DNA of 64,000 nt, from NCBI GenBank assembly GCA_901456055.1, contig CABDWT010000004.1, positions 186,001-250,000 of the forward strand. Direction: 5' to 3'. Position 1 is the stretch's first letter. Each line of letters begins with the position of its first letter. Origin of the DNA: Phytobacter ursingii (GTDB taxonomy: Bacteria; Pseudomonadota; Gammaproteobacteria; Enterobacterales; Enterobacteriaceae). Shown here one piece after another: positions 7,918-17,122 of the stretch. Below the pieces are notes generated by a model that worked only from the letters and a program-made list of their open reading frames with translations, was not told the origin of the DNA and made no database searches. The translations under genes were made by a program, and so were the position numbers.

Positions 7918-9516
7918 TTAAAGCATCGGTTCTTTATCGTTATCAATCGGCGACCAGTCCAGCTTGCCCTGCTCGCGCACCTGACGCCAGGCGAGGAAGG
8001 TCAGCATCAACGTCACCACCGCATAGGCGAAGGTCACCGTCGGCGAGGCGTTAACCGCCATCTGATGCCCGTGAATAAAACCAAAGAAAGAGAGCACGGT
8101 GGCAGCAGCGGCATAAACAGCAGCCCAGTTAAAGCGACGGTCAATGATAAACGCGGCAATTGCCCCCATCATCAGCCCTGCCAGCACGGCGCCCCCGCCA
8201 GCGGTTGCCATACCGTTATAAAGCACGCCATTGTTGGCCATATTGGCTATCACCTCAGCAGGCAAATTCACCGTGTTGGCGCCTGCCGCATTCAGTGCGC
8301 CGTCGACCTGCGTTTTCGCCCATTCCGCGATATTGGGTACCAGCGCCAGAATAATGGCTGGCGCATGGCGTTTCGGCGACACCTGGAATGCCTGCGCACC
8401 AATCACCAGCCCGATAAACAGCAGAATCGGCACAATCGCGACCAGCGGAATGATCGACAGCAGCAGGGCAGTAAGCCCCAGAAAACAGACAATCGCCATC
8501 GCGATACCGGTCGCCAGTGAATAACCGATACGTCCCCCCATCGCTTTCCAGCCTGGGTGACCGATATAGACCGCAGGCGGGAACGGCGAGCCGAGCAGCG
8601 CACCGACAATCGCCCCCACGCCATCTGCCGCCAGCACCGCACGCAGGTTATAGCTGTCGCCGCCTACTGCCGCCGACTCCACGTTATTCAGGATTTCGGT
8701 GAAGTTGAAGATACCCAGGGGGATAGCCGTTACCAGTAGCGGCCAGACCAGCTCCGATGGCACACTGAATACATCGCCGGTAATGGAAGGCAGGTGTAAC
8801 GCAAAATTGCCCGCCGCTTCTTTTACTGCGGCCGGGTTCATAATGTCGCTCAGGCCCAGCAGCGTGGCTCCCCAGCCCAACACGCAGCCAACGATAACCA
8901 CCGCCAGTCCGCCCGGCAAACCGAACGGCAGGCGCACATTACCGACCCAGTTGAGCAGGATAATGGCGAAGCAGATAACGCCAATCCATGCCGTATCAAA
9001 CATCTGGTAAGCCGGGCGCATGGCGATAAAGGCAATCGCGATCCCGGCCAGCGTCCCCAGCATGGCGGCTCGCGGGGTATATTTCCGGATGGTCGGGCCA
9101 ACGACGACGCCGAGCAGAACGATAACGCCGACGATCATTGCCCAGATAAGGCCCAGCTTCCACGCCAGCATCCAGTCTTTATGAATCAGCAACGTAGGCA
9201 GCATTACCACAAAGACCACGATAAACATATGCGGCACGCTGGGGCCGTAAGGCAGGGCAGTAACATCATTGCGGCCTTCGCGCCGGGCTAATCTCCAGGC
9301 GAGCCAGGCGTAGAAAAGATTTCCGAGGGGAAGTGCGATGCCCAGAGCAGGCAGGATACGACCATAAACCGTTGTTGCCGGGATTTGCGCGACGTACAGT
9401 GCCAGCCCTGAAAGCACCAGCACATTCAATAACACATTCGTGAACAGACCAAAAAAAGCATTTAAATCGCCCGCGACCCAAAGCTGTGGCCGATGAGCGA
9501 AATTTCCTTGCGCCAT
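7918..9516 (-). CDS. NCS2-type xanthine/uracil-like permease
   Basis: This 532-residue polytopic inner-membrane protein has about 12-14 hydrophobic segments. Its early DVTALPYGPSVPHMF and FTEILNNVESAAVGGDSYNLR segments fit a branch of the nucleobase/ascorbate transporter superfamily that is distant from UraA and XanQ. It is the last gene of the minus-strand operon that encodes FdrA, DUF1116 and carbamate kinase, so it probably imports the ureido- or purine/hydantoin-type compound which the operon breaks down. The substrate is not visible from sequence. The ATG is preceded by AGGAG. Confidence 0.8.
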   Translation of the reverse strand: MAQGNFAHRPQLWVAGDLNAFFGLFTNVLLNVLVLSGLALYVAQIPATTVYGRILPALGIALPLGNLFYAWLAWRLARREGRNDVTALPYGPSVPHMFIVVFVVMLPTLLIHKDWMLAWKLGLIWAMIVGVIVLLGVVVGPTIRKYTPRAAMLGTLAGIAIAFIAMRPAYQMFDTAWIGVICFAIILLNWVGNVRLPFGLPGGLAVVIVGCVLGWGATLLGLSDIMNPAAVKEAAGNFALHLPSITGDVFSVPSELVWPLLVTAIPLGIFNFTEILNNVESAAVGGDSYNLRAVLAADGVGAIVGALLGSPFPPAVYIGHPGWKAMGGRIGYSLATGIAMAIVCFLGLTALLLSIIPLVAIVPILLFIGLVIGAQAFQVSPKRHAPAIILALVPNIAEWAKTQVDGALNAAGANTVNLPAEVIANMANNGVLYNGMATAGGGAVLAGLMMGAIAAFIIDRRFNWAAVYAAAATVLSFFGFIHGHQMAVNASPTVTFAYAVVTLMLTFLAWRQVREQGKLDWSPIDNDKEPML

Positions 9517-9535
9517 GATCCTACTCCTGACGTTA

Positions 9536-9931
9536 TCAAGCTGTCATAAAGTGGCCGGTATAAGCTCTCCAGCCTCCCAAAGAGGTAATTTCTTTTTGTC
9601 CTTTCACCAGCCAGGGTTCGGCCAGCACACCCAGTACTTCACTACCGTCACTTAATTCCACTTTGCCAACGCATAAACCGGCCGGTTCTTTTTGCAGAAT
9701 CTCCCCCAGCCCGGCAGGTGGCACGGCCCAAATTTCCAGCGCAATCTGCCCGCCCTCTCCGGGTGTGCGAATCATGCCAGGGTGGTTATCATTTATGCTC
9801 CAGCAGCGGTAGCAAGCGGCGGTAGTGTCTTCACGAACAAATTCAGCCTGTGCAGCAATCATATTAGGATTAAGCACAAGGCCACGCATTAATGTGCCAT
9901 TAACGGCGAGTAAAATCTTATTACTTATCAT
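9536..9931 (-). CDS. Allophanate hydrolase C-terminal-domain-like protein
   Basis: This is a small stand-alone protein of 131 residues. The sequence (LLAVNGTLMRGLVLNP ... YRCWSINDNHPGMIR ... ALEIWAVPPAGLGEIL ... SDGSEVLGVLAEPWL ... GGWRAYTGHF) resembles the C-terminal domain of allophanate hydrolases, a fold related to gamma-glutamylcyclotransferase, without the amidase half. In allophanate hydrolase this domain removes the terminal carboxylate from the amidase product. ATG at 9931 was chosen; an in-frame TTG at 9967 would overlap the kinase stop. It is the fifth gene of the FdrA operon. Function as a separate chain is unknown; a decarboxylase or accessory role is inferred. Confidence 0.65.
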   Translation of the reverse strand: MISNKILLAVNGTLMRGLVLNPNMIAAQAEFVREDTTAACYRCWSINDNHPGMIRTPGEGGQIALEIWAVPPAGLGEILQKEPAGLCVGKVELSDGSEVLGVLAEPWLVKGQKEITSLGGWRAYTGHFMTA

Positions 9932-9960
9932 GGTATTTTGCTCTGAAAAGCGAATCAGTA

Positions 9961-10914
9961 TTAGCAAGTAAAACGGGTGCCGCCATTGCCGCTTAGCGCG
10001 CGGGAAATGCCCTGCGGCGTGGTAATCAGGCCCAGCCCCTGCGGTTGAGCGCGCAAGTAAGTCAGCATGGCCTCAATTTTCGGGGCCATGCTGCCCGCGC
10101 CAAATTCGCTGCTTTGCAGCAGCGCTTCTGCTTCGGTGAGTGAAAGCTGGCTGAGCCAGCGCTGCTGCGGTGAACCAAAATTGACGGCTACTTGTTCGAC
10201 GCCCGTCGGGATGAGCAGCATCCCGGCTCCCAGTTCACAGGCTAATAGCGCAGAGGCGCGGTCTTTATCGATAACGGCCTGCGCCGCAACCAACGTGCCG
10301 TCGCTATCGCGCCAGACCGGAATACCGCCGCCCCCGCAGGCAATCACCAGTACGTTTTGTGCCAGCAGGTCGCGAATGATGGGGGTCTCGATAATTTCCA
10401 GCGGCGCCGGAGAGGGCACAACACGTCGCCAGCCGCGTCCTGAATCTTCGGCAATATGCCAGCCTTGCGTTTTCGCGAGACGCGTTGCCGTTTCGTGGTC
10501 CATCCAGGCGCCGATAGGTTTATCCGGCGCTGAGAATGCCGGATCGTTTGGGTCAATACGGGTTTGCGTCACCAGCGCCACAACGCGGATAGCGGAAAAC
10601 CCCCGCGCGGTCAGGGCATTGCTCAACGCATTCTGGAACATGAAGCCAATCGCGCCCTGCGTGTCGCCAACAGCATATTCCAGCGGTACGGTGGGCGCCG
10701 CATCTTTGGCGACTTCACTGCGGCGCAGGATAAACCCCACCTGTGGGCCGTTGCCGTGCGTTAATACCACACGCCAGCCAGCGGCAATCAACGCCACCAC
10801 ATGGCTGGCCGTCTCTTTTACGGCTTCATATTGCTGCTCAAGCGCATTTTCACCCGGCGAGCGGATCAGTGCGTTGCCGCCGACAGCGACGACAGCGACC
10901 TTACCGCTACACAC
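9961..10914 (-). CDS. Catabolic carbamate kinase (ArcC/YbcF family)
   Basis: This 317-residue kinase converts carbamoyl phosphate plus ADP into ATP, ammonia and CO2. The amino-acid-kinase fold is marked by AVGGNAL near the N-terminus, LTHGNGPQVG (residues ~50-59), IACGGGGIPV and VIDKDRASALLA. It starts with GTG behind a strong AAGGGGA site and overlaps the end of the DUF1116 gene by 8 bases, so it is translationally coupled. Next to fdrA it corresponds to E. coli YbcF (proposed AllK) of the allantoin locus rather than to ArcC of the arginine deiminase pathway, since no arcA/arcB is present. Confidence 0.9.
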   Translation of the reverse strand: MCSGKVAVVAVGGNALIRSPGENALEQQYEAVKETASHVVALIAAGWRVVLTHGNGPQVGFILRRSEVAKDAAPTVPLEYAVGDTQGAIGFMFQNALSNALTARGFSAIRVVALVTQTRIDPNDPAFSAPDKPIGAWMDHETATRLAKTQGWHIAEDSGRGWRRVVPSPAPLEIIETPIIRDLLAQNVLVIACGGGGIPVWRDSDGTLVAAQAVIDKDRASALLACELGAGMLLIPTGVEQVAVNFGSPQQRWLSQLSLTEAEALLQSSEFGAGSMAPKIEAMLTYLRAQPQGLGLITTPQGISRALSGNGGTRFTC

Positions 10915-12307
10915 GTTCGTCCCCTTGCGACAGTGCCGTCAGCCCGGCAATAAAGCAGGCCAGCGGTGCGGTGGTGATGCCCGCGCCAATTTGTCCGACG
11001 CCCGCCAGCTTATGGGCGATGCCGGTATTGATGATGGGCAGAATATTGCTGTCGACAACGCGTCGCGCGTCAATGCCGCAGCCGCTGCCGACAAAATTGA
11101 GGGCCGGAAGGGTAAACGCCGGCTGGGTGGTCAAGGTAATTTCATGCATGGCCTGGCTGTGTCTCACCGCGTCGGCCGGCGTGCCGCCAACAAATTTAAC
11201 GATGGCCGGTGACGCTGCCATGGCAAAACCGCCAATGCCTGCGGTTTCCGTAATGGCGGAATCGCCCAGATCTGCTGCCGCATCGTTAATGCCAAAACCC
11301 GGAAAAAACAGACCATCAACCGGGTTTGCCGGCGCCTGGAACCAGCGATCGCCGGTCCCGGAGAGACGGATGCCGAAGTTGACGCCGTTGCGTGCCATCA
11401 CGGTGACCATTGAACTGTGCGGGACATCACTGGCGGCATCAAGCATCGATTTACAGGCCGCCATGGACAGATTCAGAAAGAAGTGATCGTTGGCCGCGAT
11501 AAACTCCAGCACTTCCGGACCCTTTTCAAGACGGGCCAGATGGGAGGCAAGGCGGCGAAAGAACAACCCGCTGGCCGCGACGTTGCGGTTATGGCATTCA
11601 TCACCCATATGCAGCGCCTGGGCAATCATTGGCTTGAGTTCAATATCGCCACTCATGGCAAGTGCTTGCCTGAGCACAGGTGCCAGCACATCGGCCATCC
11701 AGCGCAGGCGGGTCAGCACATCCTCGTGGTTGGCGCCAAAGCGCAGCACTTTCCCCAGCCCTTCGTTGAAATTACAGTAGGCCCGGTTGCCATGCGTTTT
11801 ATTCTCAACAATCCAGACTGGCATGGAGGGACTGATAATCCCCGCCATTGGCCCGGTGGCGTGGTGGTGATGGCAGGGTTCCAGCGCGACTTCGCCATTT
11901 GCCGCCATTCGCATGGCCTGCTCAACGTTGTCGGCCCAGCCTTCGAGCACAATCGCACCGGCAATCGCCCCCTGCATTGGGCCACACATGTCTGCCCAGG
12001 CGATGGGCGGGCCTGCATGCAGAATTTTACGTTCTGTTGCCAGCGCCGGAATCGCTTCCTGCGCTGTACTGATTCCGATAAGCACCGGTTGCGCATCCAG
12101 GTAGCGCTGTAACGCGATGTCATTTGCCGCATCCACGCGGGTATCTGCCATTAATTTCGCCAACATCCAGTTAGCCTCTTCGTCACCGAATGCTGCGGGT
12201 TGCCATTGCAGATGCAAAACATCCCCTCCTGCATCTCGCAGATTATTGGCGAAACTCTCCAGACCCAGGTTGAGCACGCTGAGCGATTGTTGAAATAACG
12301 TCGTCAT
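10907..12307 (-). CDS. DUF1116 protein, YlbE-like (carbamoyltransferase complex subunit)
   Basis: This 466-residue protein is homologous to E. coli YlbE. The family is always found beside FdrA; in E. coli the FdrA-YlbE-YlbF set has been linked to oxamate carbamoyltransferase activity in anaerobic allantoin use. Visible features include PIAWADMCGPMQGA, the His-rich EPCHHHHATGPMAGI around residues 140-155, and GNECHNRN-like GDECHNRNVA. No transmembrane segment is seen. It begins 3 bases after fdrA ends and runs into the carbamate kinase gene. The biochemical assignment is by homology and context. Confidence 0.85.
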   Translation of the reverse strand: MTTLFQQSLSVLNLGLESFANNLRDAGGDVLHLQWQPAAFGDEEANWMLAKLMADTRVDAANDIALQRYLDAQPVLIGISTAQEAIPALATERKILHAGPPIAWADMCGPMQGAIAGAIVLEGWADNVEQAMRMAANGEVALEPCHHHHATGPMAGIISPSMPVWIVENKTHGNRAYCNFNEGLGKVLRFGANHEDVLTRLRWMADVLAPVLRQALAMSGDIELKPMIAQALHMGDECHNRNVAASGLFFRRLASHLARLEKGPEVLEFIAANDHFFLNLSMAACKSMLDAASDVPHSSMVTVMARNGVNFGIRLSGTGDRWFQAPANPVDGLFFPGFGINDAAADLGDSAITETAGIGGFAMAASPAIVKFVGGTPADAVRHSQAMHEITLTTQPAFTLPALNFVGSGCGIDARRVVDSNILPIINTGIAHKLAGVGQIGAGITTAPLACFIAGLTALSQGDERV

Positions 12308-12310
12308 AAT

Positions 12311-13858
12311 CTATTTCCGTTGAAGGGCTACAAAAGCCGCCAGTCGCGCGGCCTCAATATTGCTGTCCGCCACCAGAACGCCAGCCTGTTCTAATCGTTC
12401 AATTTGCTGCTGGCGATTCTGAGGATCGCCTTCGGTCCCGCAAACGTGAGCAATCAGCAGAATGTGTCGCCGATCCCGGTCAGCTTCTTGTCGCAGCGTG
12501 TCCAGCACGGGCAACAACGTGGCGCAAGGATCTGCGCTGGCGCCATAGCCCAGAACGATGTCAAACAGCAGGACGGCCGTGGAGGGATCGCGACCTTCCG
12601 ACAACAGGCGCGCGTTGCGCAGTTCAGGGTCAATCATGGGATGCGGTCGGCCCTGGGTGAATTCGTCATCCCCCATATCGACCAGACTGTGGCCGGTACC
12701 CTGCTGACGGTTGCGTAATTCCGTGGCCCCACGGACAGGGGCGTTGGATTCACAGGACAACCCCGCCGCCAGCAGGGCGAGTTGTGCTTCGTAACAGAAT
12801 GTGCCGCCGGCGAAAACGCCGCGAATGTCTTTTTGTTGTGCCGCCATTGCCCCGATGCTATCCCGGGCTTTGACGAGGAGAGATTCCCTGGTGTTGGTCT
12901 CTTTGGGCGCCTTTTGACCCTCTAACGTGGCTACCGCAATCTCCGCTGCGTGACGCAGACTGAGTGCGGGTATGACGCCTTCATATTGCAAACAGTGCTC
13001 GTCGGCGCCGAGGAAATGGACGACGACGGGTTTTTCACACTGGCGTGCGCAGGCCAGTACTTTTTGCATAATCCCTGGTGCTGGTGGTTTAGAAATAAGA
13101 ACAATAAGTTGTGTTTCAGGGTCTTCTGCTAACAGGGTGATTCCCTGAATCATGCTCAGACCGCCGATTGCCTCGTGCAGATCCCGTCCGCCCGTGCCGA
13201 TGGCCTGCGACACGCCAGCGCCAAGATGGTGAATATGGCAACTGACCTCTTGTAGTCCTGTCCCGGATGCCGCCACCAGACCAATCGCCCCGCGCCGCAC
13301 CACATTGGCAAAGCCCAGCGGCAGACCGTTAATGATGGCGGTGCCGCAATCTGGCCCCATGACCAACAGCTGGTTCTGACTGGCGTAACGCTTTATGGCG
13401 GCTTCCTGCTCTTCCGGGACGTTATCGCTGAATATCATCACGTGCAGACCGCTGCTCAGCGCTTTCAACGCTTCGGCAGCAGCATAGCGGCCTGGTACAG
13501 AAATCAGGGCAAAATTGGCCTCCAGCGCATCATGCAGGCCCATGGCGATGCTGACCGGTATACGGTGTGTCGTGCCGGAGGCAGGCTCTACTGCAGACGG
13601 ACGCAGTAATGAGGCCGCGAGTTCCAGCGCCCCTTGTGCAGCAGCGTCGCTGGCTTCCAGCGCAATTAACAGATCGTTAGGACGCGCGTCGATGACAATG
13701 TCCAGGCCTGCGTCACGCATGCGTTCAATATTAGCCGGGGTCGCCATCGCGACAGATGCCTGTTCTACCCCATCCAGCGCGTTGAGCCGGGCGGAGATCT
13801 GCATAAGGGAAACGGAGTCCTTATACAGGTTCGGGAAACATTGATAGTGCAGTGTCAT
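12311..13858 (-). CDS. fdrA: FdrA family acyl-CoA-synthetase-like protein
   Basis: This 515-residue protein of the FdrA family has a fold related to the succinyl-CoA synthetase alpha and beta chains. Visible hallmarks are VMGPDCGTAIINGLPLGFANVVRRG (CoA-ligase-like), VSQAIGTGGRDLHEAIGG in the position of the phospho-His region of succinyl-CoA synthetase, and a C-terminal second domain from about residue 330. In this family the acyl-CoA chemistry is thought to be replaced by carbamoyl/phosphate transfer, together with YlbE and YlbF. ATG follows a GAGG site. It lies 67 bases after the cysteine hydrolase gene. Confidence 0.9.
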   Translation of the reverse strand: MTLHYQCFPNLYKDSVSLMQISARLNALDGVEQASVAMATPANIERMRDAGLDIVIDARPNDLLIALEASDAAAQGALELAASLLRPSAVEPASGTTHRIPVSIAMGLHDALEANFALISVPGRYAAAEALKALSSGLHVMIFSDNVPEEQEAAIKRYASQNQLLVMGPDCGTAIINGLPLGFANVVRRGAIGLVAASGTGLQEVSCHIHHLGAGVSQAIGTGGRDLHEAIGGLSMIQGITLLAEDPETQLIVLISKPPAPGIMQKVLACARQCEKPVVVHFLGADEHCLQYEGVIPALSLRHAAEIAVATLEGQKAPKETNTRESLLVKARDSIGAMAAQQKDIRGVFAGGTFCYEAQLALLAAGLSCESNAPVRGATELRNRQQGTGHSLVDMGDDEFTQGRPHPMIDPELRNARLLSEGRDPSTAVLLFDIVLGYGASADPCATLLPVLDTLRQEADRDRRHILLIAHVCGTEGDPQNRQQQIERLEQAGVLVADSNIEAARLAAFVALQRK

Positions 13859-13925
13859 CTTTTATCCTCGGGCAAAAACGGTACTTACTTTGTTGCTTAC
13901 TTCGTGGTATCGGTCTGCCGGCGTA

Positions 13926-14588
13926 TCACGGGCGTAGTGCCGCAATGACCTCCGCTGAATGACTCACCCAACCAACAATGGCGCCCTGGGCTTTGATCAT
14001 CGCCAGCGCCGCCTGATGAAATTCCGGAAAGTAAGAGGCACAGCAATCTTCTGGTATCACCAGCTCATAGCCGCGATCGTTGGCTTCACGGGCGGTACTC
14101 TGCACACACACTTCGGTGGTGACGCCGCAAATAATGAGCGAGGAGATGCGCTGAGATTGCAGAATGAGATGCAGGTCAGTGGCGTAAAACGCCCCTTTGC
14201 CTGGCTTATCAATCACCGGCTCGCCGGGCCGTGGCGCGAGTTCGGGAATAATGTCGTGACCCGGCTGGCCCCGCACCAGAATACGGCCCATCGGTCCTGG
14301 CTCGCCGATAAAGGTTTTACCGCCACGGGTGCGTTTCGCGGGCAGGCAATCGCTGAGGTCATCACGGTGGCCTTCCCGGGTATGAATAATCAGCAGACCC
14401 GCCTCGCGCGCGCTTTTCAGTAATGCGGCACAGGGTTCGATAGCACGGCGAACGAGGGAGACGTCATTGCCAAGGGCTTCACCAAAACCGCCGCGCTCAA
14501 CAAAGTCGCGCTGCATATCAATAACCACGAGTGCGGTGGTGGCGGGATCGAACTGAAAGTCAAAAGGTTGGGCTTTAATCGAGCGCAT
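13926..14588 (-). CDS. Cysteine hydrolase of the isochorismatase/biuret hydrolase superfamily
   Basis: This 220-residue amidohydrolase shows the full catalytic triad of the superfamily: Asp24 (VVIDMQRDF), Lys128 (DKPGKGAF) and Cys161 ([12 protein letters not shown], with the cis-peptide Val-Thr before it). Relatives cleave C-N bonds in biuret, triuret, N-carbamoylsarcosine, ureidoacrylate or nicotinamide. ATG at 14588 was chosen because AAGGTG lies 6 bases before it; an in-frame GTG at 14597 has no such site. As first gene of the operon it probably supplies the ureido or carboxamide substrate to the FdrA complex. The precise substrate cannot be read from the sequence. Confidence 0.85.
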   Translation of the reverse strand: MRSIKAQPFDFQFDPATTALVVIDMQRDFVERGGFGEALGNDVSLVRRAIEPCAALLKSAREAGLLIIHTREGHRDDLSDCLPAKRTRGGKTFIGEPGPMGRILVRGQPGHDIIPELAPRPGEPVIDKPGKGAFYATDLHLILQSQRISSLIICGVTTEVCVQSTAREANDRGYELVIPEDCCASYFPEFHQAALAMIKAQGAIVGWVSHSAEVIAALRP

Positions 14589-14827
14589 AAACGTCACCTT
14601 GTTAATTCGCCTTTATCTGGAGTGTACGGAGTGATAACGCCGTGTGCGCAAAAAGGTTTTCTGCCTGAACCTCAAAAAATATGAGGCATATCGGTACGCG
14701 AAAACGCCATAATGCGTAAATCGTGTACTGGCGAGGCTTTAGGCGTACAAGCATCGGATTGGGGTAAAAAAATCGCCCAAAACAAGATAGCGGATTTGTG
14801 ACCTCGCACCTATTGACGGGAGTGATA
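14589..14827. promoter_or_regulatory. Divergent control region of the FdrA operon and the DUF2877 gene
   Basis: This 239-base gap separates two divergent transcription units. It must hold both promoters and, by context, the binding sites of the nearby LysR-type regulator. AT-rich stretches are present (about 14660-14700 and 14760-14795) but no operator or paired -35/-10 set could be called with confidence. Confidence 0.4.
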
Positions 14828-15646
14828 ATGGGCTCAGGGCGGGACGTTGTGGCGACACAATTTTGCGATGCGTTATTACCCGGGTTCCCGACGGTTTCCT
14901 GGGTTCGGGTGCATTCAGTTTTTCAGCGCGCCTGTAACGTACAAACGCCGCAAGGGGGATTATGGGTGGTGCAGGCGCGTGGCATGCCTCTCGCCCCGGC
15001 GGGCATAGTGACCGACAGCGCTGACTTACGCCCTTTTTTTACCGCAGGGGAAAGGCTGTACTGGCATGGCGAGACCTGCCTGTGCGGCACAAAAGCGCAT
15101 ATTGAACTGAGCTCAGCCGTACCCGTTTCCACCCGGCTCGAACCTTGTGGCGATGTACACATGCTGGCGCATCTGGCGGCAGAGATCGCGGCCTTTTTTA
15201 GCCATCAACCGGAGAAAGGCATTCGCCAGGCGCTGCTAACGGACGCTACGTTAATGCGCGCGCAGACATCTTTGGTGCACTGGTTGCGAACTGGTGAGGG
15301 CGAGCTTAATGCCCTCCTTATACGCTTTATTGGTTGGGGGGAGGGGCTTACCCCCGCCGGGGATGATTTCCTGCTGGGCGTGTCGCTGGTATTGAATCAC
15401 TGGCGTTTTGCGCGCGCGGCGGCATTAAACGAGGCGCTACCTCCATTACTCGATCGTACGACCGACCTCAGCCGCGCCATGCTGGAGCAGGGCTGTGACA
15501 GTCGTTACAGCGCCCAGTTGCTGGCACTGGCGACAGGCAACAGCGAAACATGGCCGCTGGCCATCGCCCGCGTTGCCGATTACGGGCACTCTTCGGGTCA
15601 CGATATGCTGGCAGGCATCCTCACGGCAGCACATGCCTTAGCTTAA
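14828..15646 (+). CDS. DUF2877 protein, YlbF-like (carbamoyltransferase complex subunit)
   Basis: This 272-residue protein belongs to the DUF2877 family, as does E. coli YlbF. The family signature GWGEGLTPAGDDFLLGVSL (residues ~173-191) and a C-terminal GHSSGHDMLAGIL are clear. In E. coli the ylbF, ylbE and fdrA genes adjoin; here it is transcribed away from them as a single gene. ATG at 14828 was preferred because GGGAG lies 5 bases upstream; a GTG at 14798 is open in frame but has no ribosome site. It converges on and overlaps the regulator gene by 9 bases. Confidence 0.85.
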   Translation: MGSGRDVVATQFCDALLPGFPTVSWVRVHSVFQRACNVQTPQGGLWVVQARGMPLAPAGIVTDSADLRPFFTAGERLYWHGETCLCGTKAHIELSSAVPVSTRLEPCGDVHMLAHLAAEIAAFFSHQPEKGIRQALLTDATLMRAQTSLVHWLRTGEGELNALLIRFIGWGEGLTPAGDDFLLGVSLVLNHWRFARAAALNEALPPLLDRTTDLSRAMLEQGCDSRYSAQLLALATGNSETWPLAIARVADYGHSSGHDMLAGILTAAHALA

Positions 15647-16549
15647 CGCCGTAAATAACCCTTTCTGCACGTCCGGCTGTTTTAACTGCTGCAACCACCA
15701 ATTAAAACAGGGGCGCGGCGGTCTGCTTTGCCAGGCCAGAAACAGCGGCGTCGGTTGCTTGCTCTCTTCAACATGCAAGTGGACGAGTCGGCCATCATCA
15801 ATATAGGGCTGACAAATGTGGCGCGGCAGAAAACCAATGCCCAGCCCTTTGAGATGCATAGTGATTTTTGCATGGTAGTCAGGCACAACCACCGCTTTTT
15901 GCCCCCGCAGTTGCCAGGCGACTTTGGGTTCCAGTTTTACCGACGTATCCGGGATACAAACCGCGGGATAACGACGCAGGTCTTCGGCACGCAGCGGACG
16001 ATGAATGGCGGTAAGAGGATGATCGGGCGCGATGGCGAATAGCCATTCGGCCGTCCCTATCTCCAGGCAGCAAATTTCTCCGGGTAATGCGACCTGGTTG
16101 GGTGCGGCAATGGCAATATCCGCCCGTTTTTCCAGTAGGGCATCCCAGACACCATCATGCACATCAATCGCGATATGAATTTCGGTTTGCGGGAAAAGCA
16201 ATTCGCTTTCTGACAGTAGCGTGTAAACCGGCCGCAGGCTGACGATATTATTAAGGGTAATGTTGAGACGCGTCTCTACCCCGGCGGCAATACGCTGGGT
16301 CGCGAACTGGAGATCGTCCAGTTGCGCCAGGATAATCTGCCCCTTACTAATGAAATAATGGCCAGCCTCTGTTAATTCCAGCTGTTTCCCGAGGCGTTTG
16401 AATAACTTGAGTCCCAATTCGCTTTCCAGCTTGTGGACCGTATAGCTGAGCGCCGTGGGTACTTTATGCAGTTCCTCTGCGGCTGCGGCGAAACTACCGC
16501 AGCGTGCAATGGTGATAATCACATTCAATGCTTGTGCACTAATCAACAT
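15638..16549 (-). CDS. LysR-type regulator, AllS-like
   Basis: This 303-residue regulator has an N-terminal winged helix-turn-helix (residues 1-60, CGSFAAAAEELHKVPTALSYTVHKLE) and a C-terminal effector-binding domain. The segment YPAVCIPDTSVKLEPKVAWQLRGQKAVVVPDYHAKITMHLKGLGIGFLPRHICQ closely follows the corresponding part of AllS, the allantoin-pathway activator of E. coli. It ends within the 3' end of the DUF2877 gene. By position it probably controls the divergent FdrA-operon/DUF2877 promoters; ligand unknown. Confidence 0.82.
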   Translation of the reverse strand: MLISAQALNVIITIARCGSFAAAAEELHKVPTALSYTVHKLESELGLKLFKRLGKQLELTEAGHYFISKGQIILAQLDDLQFATQRIAAGVETRLNITLNNIVSLRPVYTLLSESELLFPQTEIHIAIDVHDGVWDALLEKRADIAIAAPNQVALPGEICCLEIGTAEWLFAIAPDHPLTAIHRPLRAEDLRRYPAVCIPDTSVKLEPKVAWQLRGQKAVVVPDYHAKITMHLKGLGIGFLPRHICQPYIDDGRLVHLHVEESKQPTPLFLAWQSRPPRPCFNWWLQQLKQPDVQKGLFTALS

Positions 16550-17122
16550 GCTGTCTCCCTTGCCGGATAGCGCGTTGTTATTGTTTAACGCATTACATAC
16601 GTCCAGACCAGCTTGCTTGTCGGGCCCCTGCTAAAAACAGGTAGGTTGCGTTAATTCTCACAGCTATAGTGAGTTGCCGTTTTTTATCCCGGATCTAAAT
16701 CAAATAATTATTTCTAAATATTTCTACAGGTAACTAATAATTAAAATGATCACTATTCATACCGGTGTAAAGCTCTGTTAAACGTCTATTATTTGGAGTT
16801 TTGTGTTAGTTATCCACATTAAGATGATTCTTATGTTGAGGTTCAATGCAGCAAATTGCTATTAACTACTTTAATGATTTTTAGAGAAAAAAAAGATAGC
16901 ATGTGTACAGCTGAACTTTATATATTTGCTTGAAATAAACAGCGTGTTAGCACTGGTGTAATTTAGACACGCGATAATAAGGCGAATTGTTAATAGCCAA
17001 AGCCTCTACGTACCCACACGACAGGTTAGCAGCCTAATTATAAAACGAATCTACCAATAACTGATCGCTCAGGTTATGCAGGTGGTGGGTATATAGTTTT
17101 TTTGTAAATCATGAGTATAGCC
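16550..17122. other. AT-rich intergenic region upstream of the type I bcs operon
   Basis: No gene was found in this 573-base stretch. It is strongly AT-rich, with runs such as those around 16690-16760 and 16880-16935. It must contain the regulator promoter at its left end and the bcsOQABCDZ promoter at its right end. The base composition is typical of regions bound by H-NS-type silencers. No specific operator could be assigned. Confidence 0.45.

Noticed and set aside
10067-11212. A 381-codon plus-strand frame opposite the carbamate kinase and DUF1116 genes.
   Set aside because: It spans two overlapping real genes on the other strand; sequence is Ser/Ala/Cys-rich noise.
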